A DNA stretch of 64,000 bases from an uncultured Muribaculaceae bacterium (GTDB lineage Bacteria; Bacteroidota; Bacteroidia; Bacteroidales; Muribaculaceae), in contig CAJUKU010000005.1 in assembly GCA_910587425.1 (NCBI GenBank), forward strand, positions 1-64,000, written 5' to 3'. Shown here piece after piece: positions 54,369 to 62,977 of the stretch; position 1 is the stretch's first letter; every line of letters begins with the position of its first letter. The notes under the pieces are model-generated. The model was not told the DNA's origin, did not search any database, and was given only the letters and a program-made list of their open reading frames with translations. Position numbers and translations under genes: made by a program.

Positions 54369-55799
54369 ATGAACAAACTCACACAACAGCTGCTCCTGTT
54401 TATTGCCGCTTTCTGCACGGTGATCCCAAGTCACTCACAGGATCCGGCAGACGGAAAAGCACCGACGGCTTTCGCCGACAGCCTGCCACAACGATGGATT
54501 TATTCATCTGAATTCACACAACCGTTTCCAACCGACGACTCATGGTGGAGCGCTTTCAATGATCCCCTGCTCGATTCGCTTATAGCAGAAGGAGAAGCCG
54601 CAAACTTCAACCTTGCCGCAGCATCGCGCCGGATAGAGATGGCACGGCAGAACCTGCGCACGGTCCGCAGCTCATATTATCCTCAGATCGCGGTAAATGC
54701 CGGATGGAACAAGGAGCGGACATCGGCTGTCACCATGGCGCGTGGAGGGCAGGCTACCACAATAGATTACTTCAATGCCGGAGCTACCGTGAGCTGGGAA
54801 ATCGACATTTTCGGGCGTGTAGCCGCACGCGCACGTGAGAGCAAGGCACATATCTCGGCTTCGCGCGCCGATTATGCTGCGGTAAGCGTCAGTATCTGCG
54901 CCGAGATCGCCACGGCATACGTGCAGCTCCGCATGCTTCAGGAACAGCTTGCCGTCACTAAAGCCCATGTAGCCGAGCAGGAGAAAGTCATGAAAATTGC
55001 CGAAGCCCGCTTCGAGTGCTCGCTCGCATCGATGCTCGATGTCAGGCAGGCGCGCACCGTATATTACTCAACGAAAGCATCGCTCGTCGCGCTTCACACA
55101 TCCATCAACACTACCGTCAACTCGCTCGCCGTCCTGACCGGATGTTACCCACAGCAACTCGCGCCACGCCTCGCCTCAGCAGCACCTCTGCCTCAGTTCA
55201 GTGGAAACCTTGGTGCAGGCGTGCCAATGGATCTTCTGCGGCGGCGACCCGATGTGGCGGAAGCGGAATACACACTCGCCGCCTATGCCGCGGCAATCGG
55301 AATAGCCAAAAAGGAATTTCTGCCCACACTATCGCTCAACGGAAGCATAGCCACTGAGGCACACCGTTTCGATGACCTCATGACACACCGAAGTCTTGCC
55401 TACTCTGTGGCACCGACCTTGAGCTGGACTGTCTTCGACGGATTCGCACGCCGAGCCGCAGTGGCATCAGCAAAGGAACAGATGCTAGCCGGAATCGACA
55501 ATTACAACCTCACACTCCTCACCGCTGTGCAGGAGGTGGAGAACGCCATGACTTCATATACCGACGCCAACGCCTATCTTGAGGAGATAAAGCTCGTCGA
55601 GGAGAATGCCCGCAAAGCTTTCGAGCTGTCACTCGACCGTTATAAACAGGGACTCGACGCTTTCATAAATGTCGCTCAGGCACAGATCTCCCTTCTACAA
55701 TATTCAAATGAGCTCGTTGCCGCCCGGGCAAACTCGCTCACTGCCGTAATAACCTTGTACAAAGCCCTCGGGGGCGGATGGTCATCACAGCAACTGTAA
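54369..55799 (+). CDS. RND efflux outer-membrane factor, NodT/OprM-type
   Basis: 476 residues. TolC-family channel with two OEP repeats: QNLRTVRSSYYPQIAVNAGW in the first, KKEFLPTLSLNGSIATEAHRF and the coil regions in the second. Forms the outer-membrane exit duct of the pump. N-terminal signal peptide (about 1-23) ends SHS-Q rather than in a lipobox: the only Cys nearby follows Phe, so, unlike OprM and NodT, this member is probably not a lipoprotein. First gene of the efflux operon, 26 bp before the adaptor. Confidence 0.9.
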   Translation: MNKLTQQLLLFIAAFCTVIPSHSQDPADGKAPTAFADSLPQRWIYSSEFTQPFPTDDSWWSAFNDPLLDSLIAEGEAANFNLAAASRRIEMARQNLRTVRSSYYPQIAVNAGWNKERTSAVTMARGGQATTIDYFNAGATVSWEIDIFGRVAARARESKAHISASRADYAAVSVSICAEIATAYVQLRMLQEQLAVTKAHVAEQEKVMKIAEARFECSLASMLDVRQARTVYYSTKASLVALHTSINTTVNSLAVLTGCYPQQLAPRLASAAPLPQFSGNLGAGVPMDLLRRRPDVAEAEYTLAAYAAAIGIAKKEFLPTLSLNGSIATEAHRFDDLMTHRSLAYSVAPTLSWTVFDGFARRAAVASAKEQMLAGIDNYNLTLLTAVQEVENAMTSYTDANAYLEEIKLVEENARKAFELSLDRYKQGLDAFINVAQAQISLLQYSNELVAARANSLTAVITLYKALGGGWSSQQL

Positions 55800-55824
55800 T
55801 AGAAACGCCAAAACAAACCTCTAT

Positions 55825-56943
55825 ATGAACAACGTACACACTCTCGCCCTGATAATGATAGCCGCCGCTGCGGCTACTTCCGGTTGCTCCCGTCATGACA
55901 CCGAACGCAGAGAGACACTTACGGAAGTCAATGTCGCACCTGTCACTACCGATTCAGTAGTCTTATATAAAGAATATCCCGGCACGCTGCGTGCCGCCAA
56001 CGTCGTTGACCTCGTGGCGCGCGTCGACGGATATCTGCGCACACAGAACTACAAGGATGGCGACAAGGTGCGCAAAGGTCAGGTACTGTTCACCATCGAG
56101 CCTACACAATACCAGGATGCCGTCAACCAGGCGCGTGCGCAGCTGGCAACCGCACGCAGTCAGAATGAATACGCCTCCCGTCAGTATGAGGCTATGAAGA
56201 AAGCACTGGAAAGCGATGCCGTTTCGCAGATGGAGGTCAGCCAGGCAAAAAGCACATTCGAGGAGAGTGCCGCAGCCATCAAGAGCGCGGAGGCTGCCCT
56301 CCAGACGGCACTTACCAATCTTAGCTACTGCACCGTCCGTGCACCCATGGACGGAACTGTAAGCGCATCGACCCATTCCGTAGGCAATTTCCTGAATGGC
56401 GCCGGTGCACCGGTTATACTCGCCACACTGTACGACAATTCCGTGCTGCGCGCCGATTTCTACATCGAGGATGCCTCATATCTCCGTATGCTCGCCAACG
56501 ACAACAACCGGTCTATGATCAACTATGATTCAATACCGGTCCGCTTCAGCGAACAGCTCCCCCACTCCTATGCCGCTAAGATGCAATACATCTCACCCGA
56601 CATAAATTCATCGACCGGCACACTGCAGCTCCGTGCGTCGCTCGACAACACCTACGGCGAGCTCCGCGACGGAATGTTTGCCACCGTTTCGCTCCCATAC
56701 CGTGTCGAACCCCACGCCATGCTTGTCAGGGATGCTTCTATTTCCACCGACCAGTTGGGTTCATACATCTATGTAGTGAACGATTCCAACCGCGTGGTCT
56801 ACACCCCTGTAAAGACCGGCGATCTTGTCAATGACTCAATGCGTGTGGTACTTTCCGGTGTCAGTCCCGATGCCAATTATGTCACCGACGCCATGCTCAA
56901 AGTGCGTGCCGGTATGGAAGTGAAACCTGTTCTCAAAAAATAA
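55825..56943 (+). CDS. RND efflux periplasmic adaptor (AcrA-type)
   Basis: 372 residues. Lipoprotein signal with lipobox TSGC (Cys21). Biotinyl-lipoyl-like halves (VVDLVARVDGYLRTQNYKDGDKVRKGQVLFTIEP and YCTVRAPMDGTVSAST) flank a coiled-coil hairpin (about 90-165). Beta-barrel and membrane-proximal domains follow. It bridges the permease and the outer-membrane channel. Permease gene begins 10 bp downstream. Confidence 0.93.
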   Translation: MNNVHTLALIMIAAAAATSGCSRHDTERRETLTEVNVAPVTTDSVVLYKEYPGTLRAANVVDLVARVDGYLRTQNYKDGDKVRKGQVLFTIEPTQYQDAVNQARAQLATARSQNEYASRQYEAMKKALESDAVSQMEVSQAKSTFEESAAAIKSAEAALQTALTNLSYCTVRAPMDGTVSASTHSVGNFLNGAGAPVILATLYDNSVLRADFYIEDASYLRMLANDNNRSMINYDSIPVRFSEQLPHSYAAKMQYISPDINSSTGTLQLRASLDNTYGELRDGMFATVSLPYRVEPHAMLVRDASISTDQLGSYIYVVNDSNRVVYTPVKTGDLVNDSMRVVLSGVSPDANYVTDAMLKVRAGMEVKPVLKK

Positions 56944-56952
56944 ACCGCCGCC

Positions 56953-59900
56953 ATGTTCTCCCGATTTTTCATAGAGCGACCTATTTTCGCCATGGTTCTT
57001 GCCATTGCGATGATTCTTGTGGGTGTCATAACGGTCAAGACTCTGCCGGTGGCTCAGTTCCCTGACATAACTCCACCTACCGTAATGGTCTCGGCTACCT
57101 ATCCCGGAGCAGACGCATCGACAGTCGCGACCACCGTAGGAGTTCCCATAGAGGAACAGGTGAACGGAGTTGAGGGTATGATGTACATGAGCTCCAACTC
57201 CGGAAGCGACGGCAGCTACAACCTCACCGTGACATTTGAGGTAGGAACCGACCTCGACATGGCGACAGTGAAGGTGCAGAACCGCGTGGCGCTCGCCGAA
57301 GCGCAGTTGCCTACCGACGTCAAGGAGCAAGGCATAGATGTAATGTCGCGCTCCTCCAATATCATAATGTTTATAGCGCTGATGGGCGATTCGACCGGGC
57401 GATACGACGAGCTTTACCTTACAAACTATGCCAAGCTCAATATAGTCGATGAGCTGTCGCGTCTCGACGGAGTGGGACAGGTCAACGCTTTTGGCGACGG
57501 TGAGTACAGTATGCGCGTATGGCTTGACCCGGAGAAAATGCGTGTACGCGGATTGACGCCGTCCGATGTCAGCGCCGCCATACAGTCGCAGAACATGGAG
57601 GTATCGGCAGGATCCATCGGTGCACCGCCGGTACCCTCCGGCGAACAGTTCCAGTTCACGCTCACCACGCGTGGTCGCCTTGTCACCCCTGCACAATTCG
57701 GCGACATAATAATCCGATCAGACGGCAACGACATACTCCGTCTGCGCGATGTCGCGAAGATCGACCTCGGCAGTTCAAGCTACAGCGGCTCGGCACTCGT
57801 CTCCGGAAAACAGGCGGGACTGCTCGGAATATATCAACTGCCGGGTGCCAACGCGCTTGAAGTGGCAAAGCGTGTACAGGATAAGATGGACGACCTCGAG
57901 CAATACTTTCCCGAGGGAGTGCACTACGAGGTGCTGATGAACACCACCGACTTCGTCAACGCTTCGATCGATGAGGTTCTCGTCACTTTCGTCGAGACAA
58001 CACTGATTGTAATGATCGTCATACTGCTCTTCCTGCAGAACTGGCGTGCGGTGATAATACCGATGATCACGATCCCCGTATCACTCATAGCCACATTCGC
58101 TGTGATGAAACTCATGGGATTCACCATCAACACCCTCACCCTTTTCGGACTTGTGCTCGCGATAGCCATCGTGGTCGACGACGCCATTGTTGTGGTCGAG
58201 GATTGTGCCCGACTGGTCGATGCGGGCAAGCTGAACCCGCGTGAGGCATCCGAGAAAGCCATGGATGAGCTTCAGGGTCCGGTTGTGGGCGAAGTCCTCG
58301 TACTCCTCTCCGTATTCATCCCGACGGCGTTCATAAGCGGCATCACCGGCGAGCTTTACAAACAGTTCGCGCTGACTATCGCCGTTTCGACAGCGTTTTC
58401 CGGATTCAACGCACTCACCCTCACCCCCGCACTGTGTGCTCTCTTCCTGCGTCCTAACAAACCCACCACATTCTGTATCTACAAATGGTTCAACAAAGGA
58501 TTCGGCGCGACACTCAGCCTTTACATGCGCATAGTGGGCAACTTCCTGCACCGCCCTGTAGTGGCTATAGCGGCATACTTCATCATCTGTGCCATAGCCT
58601 TCTACGGATTTATAAAGATGCCGACATCCTACGTTCCCGATGAGGATATGGGCTACTTCATGGGCTCCGTACAGCTCCCGACCGGAGCCGCTCTCGACCG
58701 AACAGAGGCGATACTCGCCGAAGTCAACAAGCGCGCGCTCGAGATCCCCGGAGTCGACGATGTCATGGCAATCTCCGGAATGTCGTTCATGGCGGGAGGA
58801 TCCGGCAGCAATTTCGGATCGCTGTTCATCACCCTCAAGCCATGGAGCGAGCGAAAGGCTAAGGGGCTCAGCGCGGCTGATATCATAAAGAAATTTGATG
58901 CCGCATGCGCCGACATACAGGAAGCCATCGTGTTCGGACTGAATCCACCCGCAATACCGGGACTCGGACTCACCTCCGGACTGCAGATGCAGCTGCTCGA
59001 CATTAACAATCTCGGGGCGCAACAGATGAAAAAAGCGCTCGACGATGTCGTTGCCGAGGCTGAGAAAGACCCGCGCATAGAATCGGTCACTACACTGTAT
59101 GAGGGCACAGTCCCCCAATACCGGCTCAACATCGACCGCGACAAGATAGAGATTCTCGGTCTGACAATGAGCGATGTTTTCTCAACACTCTCAAGCTATA
59201 TGGGAGGTACATACGTGAACGATTTCACCGACTTCGGACGCGTCTATCAGGTCACTCTCGCCGCCGATGGCAAAGCGCGCGCACGTGCCGATGATGTTCT
59301 CCGGCTCAGCGCACGCAATTCCGGAGGAGATATGGTGCCGTTCTCGGCATTCGCAACCGTCGAGCCGGTGATGGGACAATCGAGCATCAGCCGTTACAAC
59401 ATGTACACCACCGCCTCGCTCACAGCAGCTACAAAGAAAGGTGTCAGCTCATCCGAGGGGATAGCCCTGATGGAGGATATTGTGCACCGCACACTCGGAA
59501 AGGAGTATTCCTACGCCTGGACCGGCGAGGCATATCAGGAAGCCGGTGGCGGTGTGACAGTAGCGACTGTGATGATATTCGCTGTCATAATAACACTCCT
59601 CGTGCTCGCCGCACAGTATGAGAGCATCACCGACCCTGTGGCTGTCATCATATCCATGCCCACGGCTATACTCGGCACCGTGATCGGCTGCTTGTTCATG
59701 GGACAGAGCATAAGCATCTACACCCAGATCGGCATAATACTTCTGCTCGGGCTCTCGGCAAAGAACGCGATACTCATTGTCGAGTATGCCATTGATTTCC
59801 GACGCTCGGGAATGGATATCCGCAGTTCGGCGGAGCAGGCGGGACGCATACGTTTCCGTCCCATCATGATGACTGCGCTCGCATTCGTATTCGGAGTAAT

Positions 59901-60153
59901 GCCCATGCTGTTCGCCACCGGAGCCGGTGCGGCAAGCCGCGTATCGCTCGGCACAGCCGTGGTGTTCGGAATGTTCATAAACGCAGTTGTCGGCACCCTG
60001 TTTGTCCCCAATTTCTGGGAACTTCTCGAACGTTTCCGCGAACGCTATCTGCAGAAATTCCTGTCCACACCCTCCACTGCGCTTCCTCCGGTGACCAAAC
60101 ACCCTGACAGCGAGAACAGCGGCGGCACGACCGGCGGTGGCAACGGTGTATGA
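56953..60153 (+). CDS. RND multidrug efflux permease, HAE1/AcrB family
   Basis: 1066 residues, twelve membrane helices with two large periplasmic loops. Proton relay residues are present: Asp409-Asp410 (VVDDAIVVVED) in TM4 and Lys937 (LSAKNAILIVEYA) in TM10. The start FSRFFIERPIFAMVLAIAMILVG is typical. Exports hydrophobic compounds, bile acids or antibiotics using proton motive force. The C-terminus is a Gly/Ser/Thr-rich tail (about 1040-1066). Confidence 0.95.
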   Translation: MFSRFFIERPIFAMVLAIAMILVGVITVKTLPVAQFPDITPPTVMVSATYPGADASTVATTVGVPIEEQVNGVEGMMYMSSNSGSDGSYNLTVTFEVGTDLDMATVKVQNRVALAEAQLPTDVKEQGIDVMSRSSNIIMFIALMGDSTGRYDELYLTNYAKLNIVDELSRLDGVGQVNAFGDGEYSMRVWLDPEKMRVRGLTPSDVSAAIQSQNMEVSAGSIGAPPVPSGEQFQFTLTTRGRLVTPAQFGDIIIRSDGNDILRLRDVAKIDLGSSSYSGSALVSGKQAGLLGIYQLPGANALEVAKRVQDKMDDLEQYFPEGVHYEVLMNTTDFVNASIDEVLVTFVETTLIVMIVILLFLQNWRAVIIPMITIPVSLIATFAVMKLMGFTINTLTLFGLVLAIAIVVDDAIVVVEDCARLVDAGKLNPREASEKAMDELQGPVVGEVLVLLSVFIPTAFISGITGELYKQFALTIAVSTAFSGFNALTLTPALCALFLRPNKPTTFCIYKWFNKGFGATLSLYMRIVGNFLHRPVVAIAAYFIICAIAFYGFIKMPTSYVPDEDMGYFMGSVQLPTGAALDRTEAILAEVNKRALEIPGVDDVMAISGMSFMAGGSGSNFGSLFITLKPWSERKAKGLSAADIIKKFDAACADIQEAIVFGLNPPAIPGLGLTSGLQMQLLDINNLGAQQMKKALDDVVAEAEKDPRIESVTTLYEGTVPQYRLNIDRDKIEILGLTMSDVFSTLSSYMGGTYVNDFTDFGRVYQVTLAADGKARARADDVLRLSARNSGGDMVPFSAFATVEPVMGQSSISRYNMYTTASLTAATKKGVSSSEGIALMEDIVHRTLGKEYSYAWTGEAYQEAGGGVTVATVMIFAVIITLLVLAAQYESITDPVAVIISMPTAILGTVIGCLFMGQSISIYTQIGIILLLGLSAKNAILIVEYAIDFRRSGMDIRSSAEQAGRIRFRPIMMTALAFVFGVMPMLFATGAGAASRVSLGTAVVFGMFINAVVGTLFVPNFWELLERFRERYLQKFLSTPSTALPPVTKHPDSENSGGTTGGGNGV

Positions 60154-60241
60154 ACCAAACCTACTGTGCAGACGTTTAGATTTAAAGCGGATAATACCGC
60201 CACTCATAACCGAAATTCAAGATTACTTAATCTCAAAAACT

Positions 60242-60547
60242 ATGGCAGACCTAACAGTTAACGGCCACATGAAAGTGAAAACACTTAAGGCCGAATTCAA
60301 GAACGCTTTCGGAGCATCGCTCCGCGTCTACAAAGCCACACACTTTGCCGACGATGAGGCAACTCTCGCATCCGTACGTGAATCGGAGGGTGCTAAAACC
60401 GGTGAGTTTTTCTGCAGCGGCAAGATGAGTGTCGCCGACTTCGAGAAAGACTTCAAGGAAATATTCGGCATCACCGTACAGGTGGCAAACGCTGACAATA
60501 CACGTCTTGCCGACAATGCCGCATCGCTCAACGACGCCGGCAAGTAA
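60242..60547 (+). CDS. Small protein of unknown function
   Basis: 101 residues starting MADLTVNGHMKVKTLKAEFKNAF; an open frame continues upstream into the intergenic region, but this ATG begins the ordered sequence. No signal peptide, mixed alpha/beta, with LRVYKA, FCSGKMSVADFEKDFKEIFGITVQVANAD and a Leu/Asn-rich end. From memory, very similar short proteins occur in other Bacteroidales as uncharacterised genes. Follows the efflux permease by 88 bp and ends before a strong hairpin. Confidence 0.65.
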   Translation: MADLTVNGHMKVKTLKAEFKNAFGASLRVYKATHFADDEATLASVRESEGAKTGEFFCSGKMSVADFEKDFKEIFGITVQVANADNTRLADNAASLNDAGK

Positions 60548-60590
60548 ACCCCACACCGGATCAAACCGACAATCCTCAGAAACAGAACTC

Positions 60591-60620
60591 CGGGACTGTG
60601 TCAGCCATGACACGGTCCCG
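60591..60620 (+). terminator. Hairpin after the 101-residue gene
   Basis: 13-bp stem (60591-60603 with 60608-60620, one G-T pair) and GCCA loop. It is followed by a pyrimidine-rich stretch rather than a T run. Confidence 0.6.
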
Positions 60621-60636
60621 TCTCCATATCACACTG

Positions 60637-60681
60637 TTTGCTCTATTTGCCCTATTTGCTCTATCAGCCCTATTCTCACTA
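60637..60681 (+). repeat. Five copies of a 9-bp tandem repeat
   Basis: Units TTTGCTCTA, TTTGCCCTA, TTTGCTCTA, TCAGCCCTA and TTCTCACTA run head to tail between the terminator and the rluD stop. The first three are nearly identical and the last two diverged. No gene crosses it; a short frame through it would read LFALFALFALSALF but has no support. Confidence 0.7.
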
Positions 60682-60692
60682 AGAGCCCGATC

Positions 60693-61796
60693 TCAGCTCT
60701 CCCCCAGTTTCCTCCACCGCTCCACCATTGCGGTCATATCTTCAGGCACCGGAGCCGTGAAAAACATCTCCTCGCCCGTCTCCGGATGGACAAATCCAAG
60801 CGTGCGCGCATGCAAAGCCTGACGCGGACAAAGCTCGAAACAATGCTCCACGAAGCGTGTATATGAGCCTGAACGGTTTCCGCGCAGTATCTTATCACCG
60901 CCGTAACGGGCATCATTGAACAGCGGATGACCGATATGACGCATGTGGGCACGTATCTGGTGCGTCCTGCCTGTCTCAAGCACACATTTCACTGCCGAGA
61001 TATGTCCCAGTCGCTCCACGACCTCATAATGCGTCACCGCATGCTTGCCATACTCACTGCCCGGCGGAAAAACATCCATCTGAAGCCGGTCGCGCAGCGA
61101 GCGTCCGATGTTTCCCTCGATTCTCCCCTGCTCCGGATCCGGTATTCCCCACACCACGGCGTAATACTCACGTTTCGTCGTCTTTTCAAAAAACTGTCTG
61201 CCGAGATGAGTCTTCGCATCAGGAGTCTTCGCCACGACGAGCAGTCCTGACGTATCTTTGTCTATACGGTGCACCAGACCGAGGCGAGGATCATTCACAT
61301 CATAGTCGGGAGTGTCGCGGAAGTGCCATGCAAGTGCATTGACCAAAGTACCCGAATAGTTGCCATGTCCCGGATGCACCACGAGTCCCGCAGGCTTGTT
61401 AACCACAAGCACCGTTTTGTCCTCATACACGATATCGAGCGGTATATCCTCAGCTATTATCTCAAATTCATAGCGCGGACGATCCATAACCACACTCACC
61501 ACATCGAGAGGCTTCACACGGTAATTGCTCTTCACCGGCTTACCGTTCACCAATATGCACCCGGCATCGGCAGCTTGCTGCACCCTGTTGCGCGACGAGC
61601 GTTCCAGACGTGCCACCAGAAATTTATCGACTCTAAGTAACTGCTGACCCTTGTCGGCTACAAACCGGAAATGCTCATACATCTCCCGCTCGCCCGAAAC
61701 ATCGGTCAGTTCATCAGCGGAATCTTCGAGCTCGTAATCCGCATCAAAGGCATCCATCGGCTGCTGTGATTCTGCCATATCTGTCACGTCGGTCAT
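60693..61796 (-). CDS. rluD: RluD-family 23S rRNA pseudouridine synthase
   Basis: 367 residues. N-terminal acidic tail (1-40), S4 RNA-binding domain (about 52-95), then the catalytic domain with HRIDKDTSG (176-184), Asp179 the nucleophile, and RTHQIRAHMRHIGHPLFND near the end. Makes pseudouridine in helix 69-type sites of 23S rRNA. Overlaps the PASTA gene by 4 bp, a pairing common in Bacteroidota. The assignment to RluD rather than RluC follows the overall motif set. Confidence 0.92.
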   Translation of the reverse strand: MTDVTDMAESQQPMDAFDADYELEDSADELTDVSGEREMYEHFRFVADKGQQLLRVDKFLVARLERSSRNRVQQAADAGCILVNGKPVKSNYRVKPLDVVSVVMDRPRYEFEIIAEDIPLDIVYEDKTVLVVNKPAGLVVHPGHGNYSGTLVNALAWHFRDTPDYDVNDPRLGLVHRIDKDTSGLLVVAKTPDAKTHLGRQFFEKTTKREYYAVVWGIPDPEQGRIEGNIGRSLRDRLQMDVFPPGSEYGKHAVTHYEVVERLGHISAVKCVLETGRTHQIRAHMRHIGHPLFNDARYGGDKILRGNRSGSYTRFVEHCFELCPRQALHARTLGFVHPETGEEMFFTAPVPEDMTAMVERWRKLGES

Positions 61797-62416
61797 AGCT
61801 CCTCCTCGAAAGTCGGTTCAGCAAGCGAATCGGCAAAAATAGAGTCAGCCTCAGCCTCCGAGTATCCGGCACCCACCTCCAGAGTTACATGTGTTGTCAC
61901 CGGAATGCGTGTGCCGGGCATGAGCCTCACACCATCATGCATCACGGCGAGTACAAGACCGCGATACTCCGACGGCACCTCCTTGACGGTTATATTCATC
62001 ACACCAAGTCCCTCGAGAATAGAGCGCGCCTGGCGCAACGACACATCTGTCAGCACCGGCAAAGTCACGGCCTTGGGAGCGAAAGCCGTTATGGTCAGGT
62101 AAACCATACGCCCCTCCTTCACCTTGGTGCCGCTCTTTGGATTCTGCTCCACCACCGTGCCCGGACGGCTCTTGTTATCATATATCGAATCGGTCAGCTC
62201 ACAGCTGAAACCGGCATCCGTCAGCTGACGCTGTGCCTCGCCGTAGGTCAGACCTTTCACTTCCGGTACAATCTCAACATGTCCGTGATCCGTCCATGAA
62301 TCCAGCCACTTGAGCATTATCCACACAAGCACACAGCCTGTCACTGCCATTATGCCGAGGTTGATCAGAAGATGCCGGGTGAAATTTCCCGGGCGCCATG
62401 AGGTTATTTTGGTCAT
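61793..62416 (-). CDS. PASTA-domain membrane protein
   Basis: 207 residues: short cytosolic N-terminus, one membrane helix (about 13-34), then PASTA repeats (about 40-110, 112-180) with PEVKGLTYGEAQRQLTDAGF and LPVLTDVSLRQARSILEGLG. In other bacteria PASTA domains bind muropeptides. Kinase domain is absent. It is first in an operon with rluD and has a good promoter at 62466-62497. An N-terminal membrane anchor with exported PASTA domains fits a cell wall role. Confidence 0.9.
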   Translation of the reverse strand: MTKITSWRPGNFTRHLLINLGIMAVTGCVLVWIMLKWLDSWTDHGHVEIVPEVKGLTYGEAQRQLTDAGFSCELTDSIYDNKSRPGTVVEQNPKSGTKVKEGRMVYLTITAFAPKAVTLPVLTDVSLRQARSILEGLGVMNITVKEVPSEYRGLVLAVMHDGVRLMPGTRIPVTTHVTLEVGAGYSEAEADSIFADSLAEPTFEEEL

Positions 62417-62465
62417 AGGTAGCTATCGTGAGAGTATCATAATCCGTGTCGCCGGATTTAATGTA

Positions 62466-62497
62466 CAAAGTTAACACTTTTGGAGTGTAAGCGCAAA
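62466..62497 (-). promoter_or_regulatory. Promoter of the PASTA-rluD operon
   Basis: TTTG at 62497-62494 and TAACTTTG at 62473-62466 on the minus strand, 20 bases apart, about 50 bases before the PASTA gene start. The -33 element shares bases with the upstream terminator. Confidence 0.75.
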
Positions 62498-62532
62498 AAA
62501 AAGAGCTGAACCCTGTTGAGGGATTCGGCTCT
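62495..62532 (-). terminator. Terminator of the small lipoprotein gene
   Basis: On the minus strand a stem AGAGCCGAATCCCT/AGGG...AGCTCT (one bulge, one G-T pair) is followed by eight T. About 50 bases after the lipoprotein stop. It overlaps the -33 box of the PASTA-rluD promoter. Confidence 0.75.
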
Positions 62533-62583
62533 GTCTTTTTGTCTCGTTAAGTCGGGCTGAAAAAGCCCTGCTTAGCGCGTTGC

Positions 62584-62784
62584 TTACTCAGCAACAGCTG
62601 CTACGACAACAGTGTCGGTAGCAACAGTGTCGTTGGTGAGAGTGTCAACAACGGCTACAGCCTCTTCTTCTACGACAGCTGCTACAGTGTCAGCAGCCTC
62701 AACGGTAGCTTCAGCAGCCTTGTTGCCGCAAGAGAAAAGAGATGCGCTGAAAACTACAGCGAGCATCAAAACTAACTTTTTCAT
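62584..62784 (-). CDS. Tiny Ala/Val-rich lipoprotein
   Basis: 66 residues: signal peptide with lipobox SLFSC (Cys19) and a 47-residue mature part made almost only of Ala, Val, Thr, Glu and Asp, with DTVA repeats. Probable outer-membrane lipoprotein, predicted small, acidic and little structured. It has its own promoter and terminator, which argues that it is a real gene. No family recognised beyond the general type of short Bacteroidota lipoproteins. Confidence 0.72.
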   Translation of the reverse strand: MKKLVLMLAVVFSASLFSCGNKAAEATVEAADTVAAVVEEEAVAVVDTLTNDTVATDTVVVAAVAE

Positions 62785-62833
62785 TTTCTTCTAATTAATT
62801 AGTAAAACAATTTCTTTAGCTTCAAAAACAGCG

Positions 62834-62864
62834 CAAAGTTAGCACTTTTTTGAATATCCGCCAA
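62834..62864 (-). promoter_or_regulatory. Promoter of the tiny lipoprotein gene
   Basis: TTG at 62864-62862, 20 bases, TAACTTTG at 62841-62834, minus strand. Same geometry as the tRNA-Lys promoter. Leader about 40-50 bases. Confidence 0.75.
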
Positions 62865-62977
62865 CAAAATTTCATCATTTTTCCGCTCAAACCGCCAATT
62901 TCCTTAAAATAGGCTAATTTTTGTGGGCGTAATCGGTAAAATTTAACGTTGACAGATGTTATGACGCATCCTAAGTG

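Noticed and set aside
58081..59118. Long minus-strand frame opposite the RND permease gene
   Set aside because: Antisense shadow of a G+C-rich membrane protein gene; no plausible protein family.
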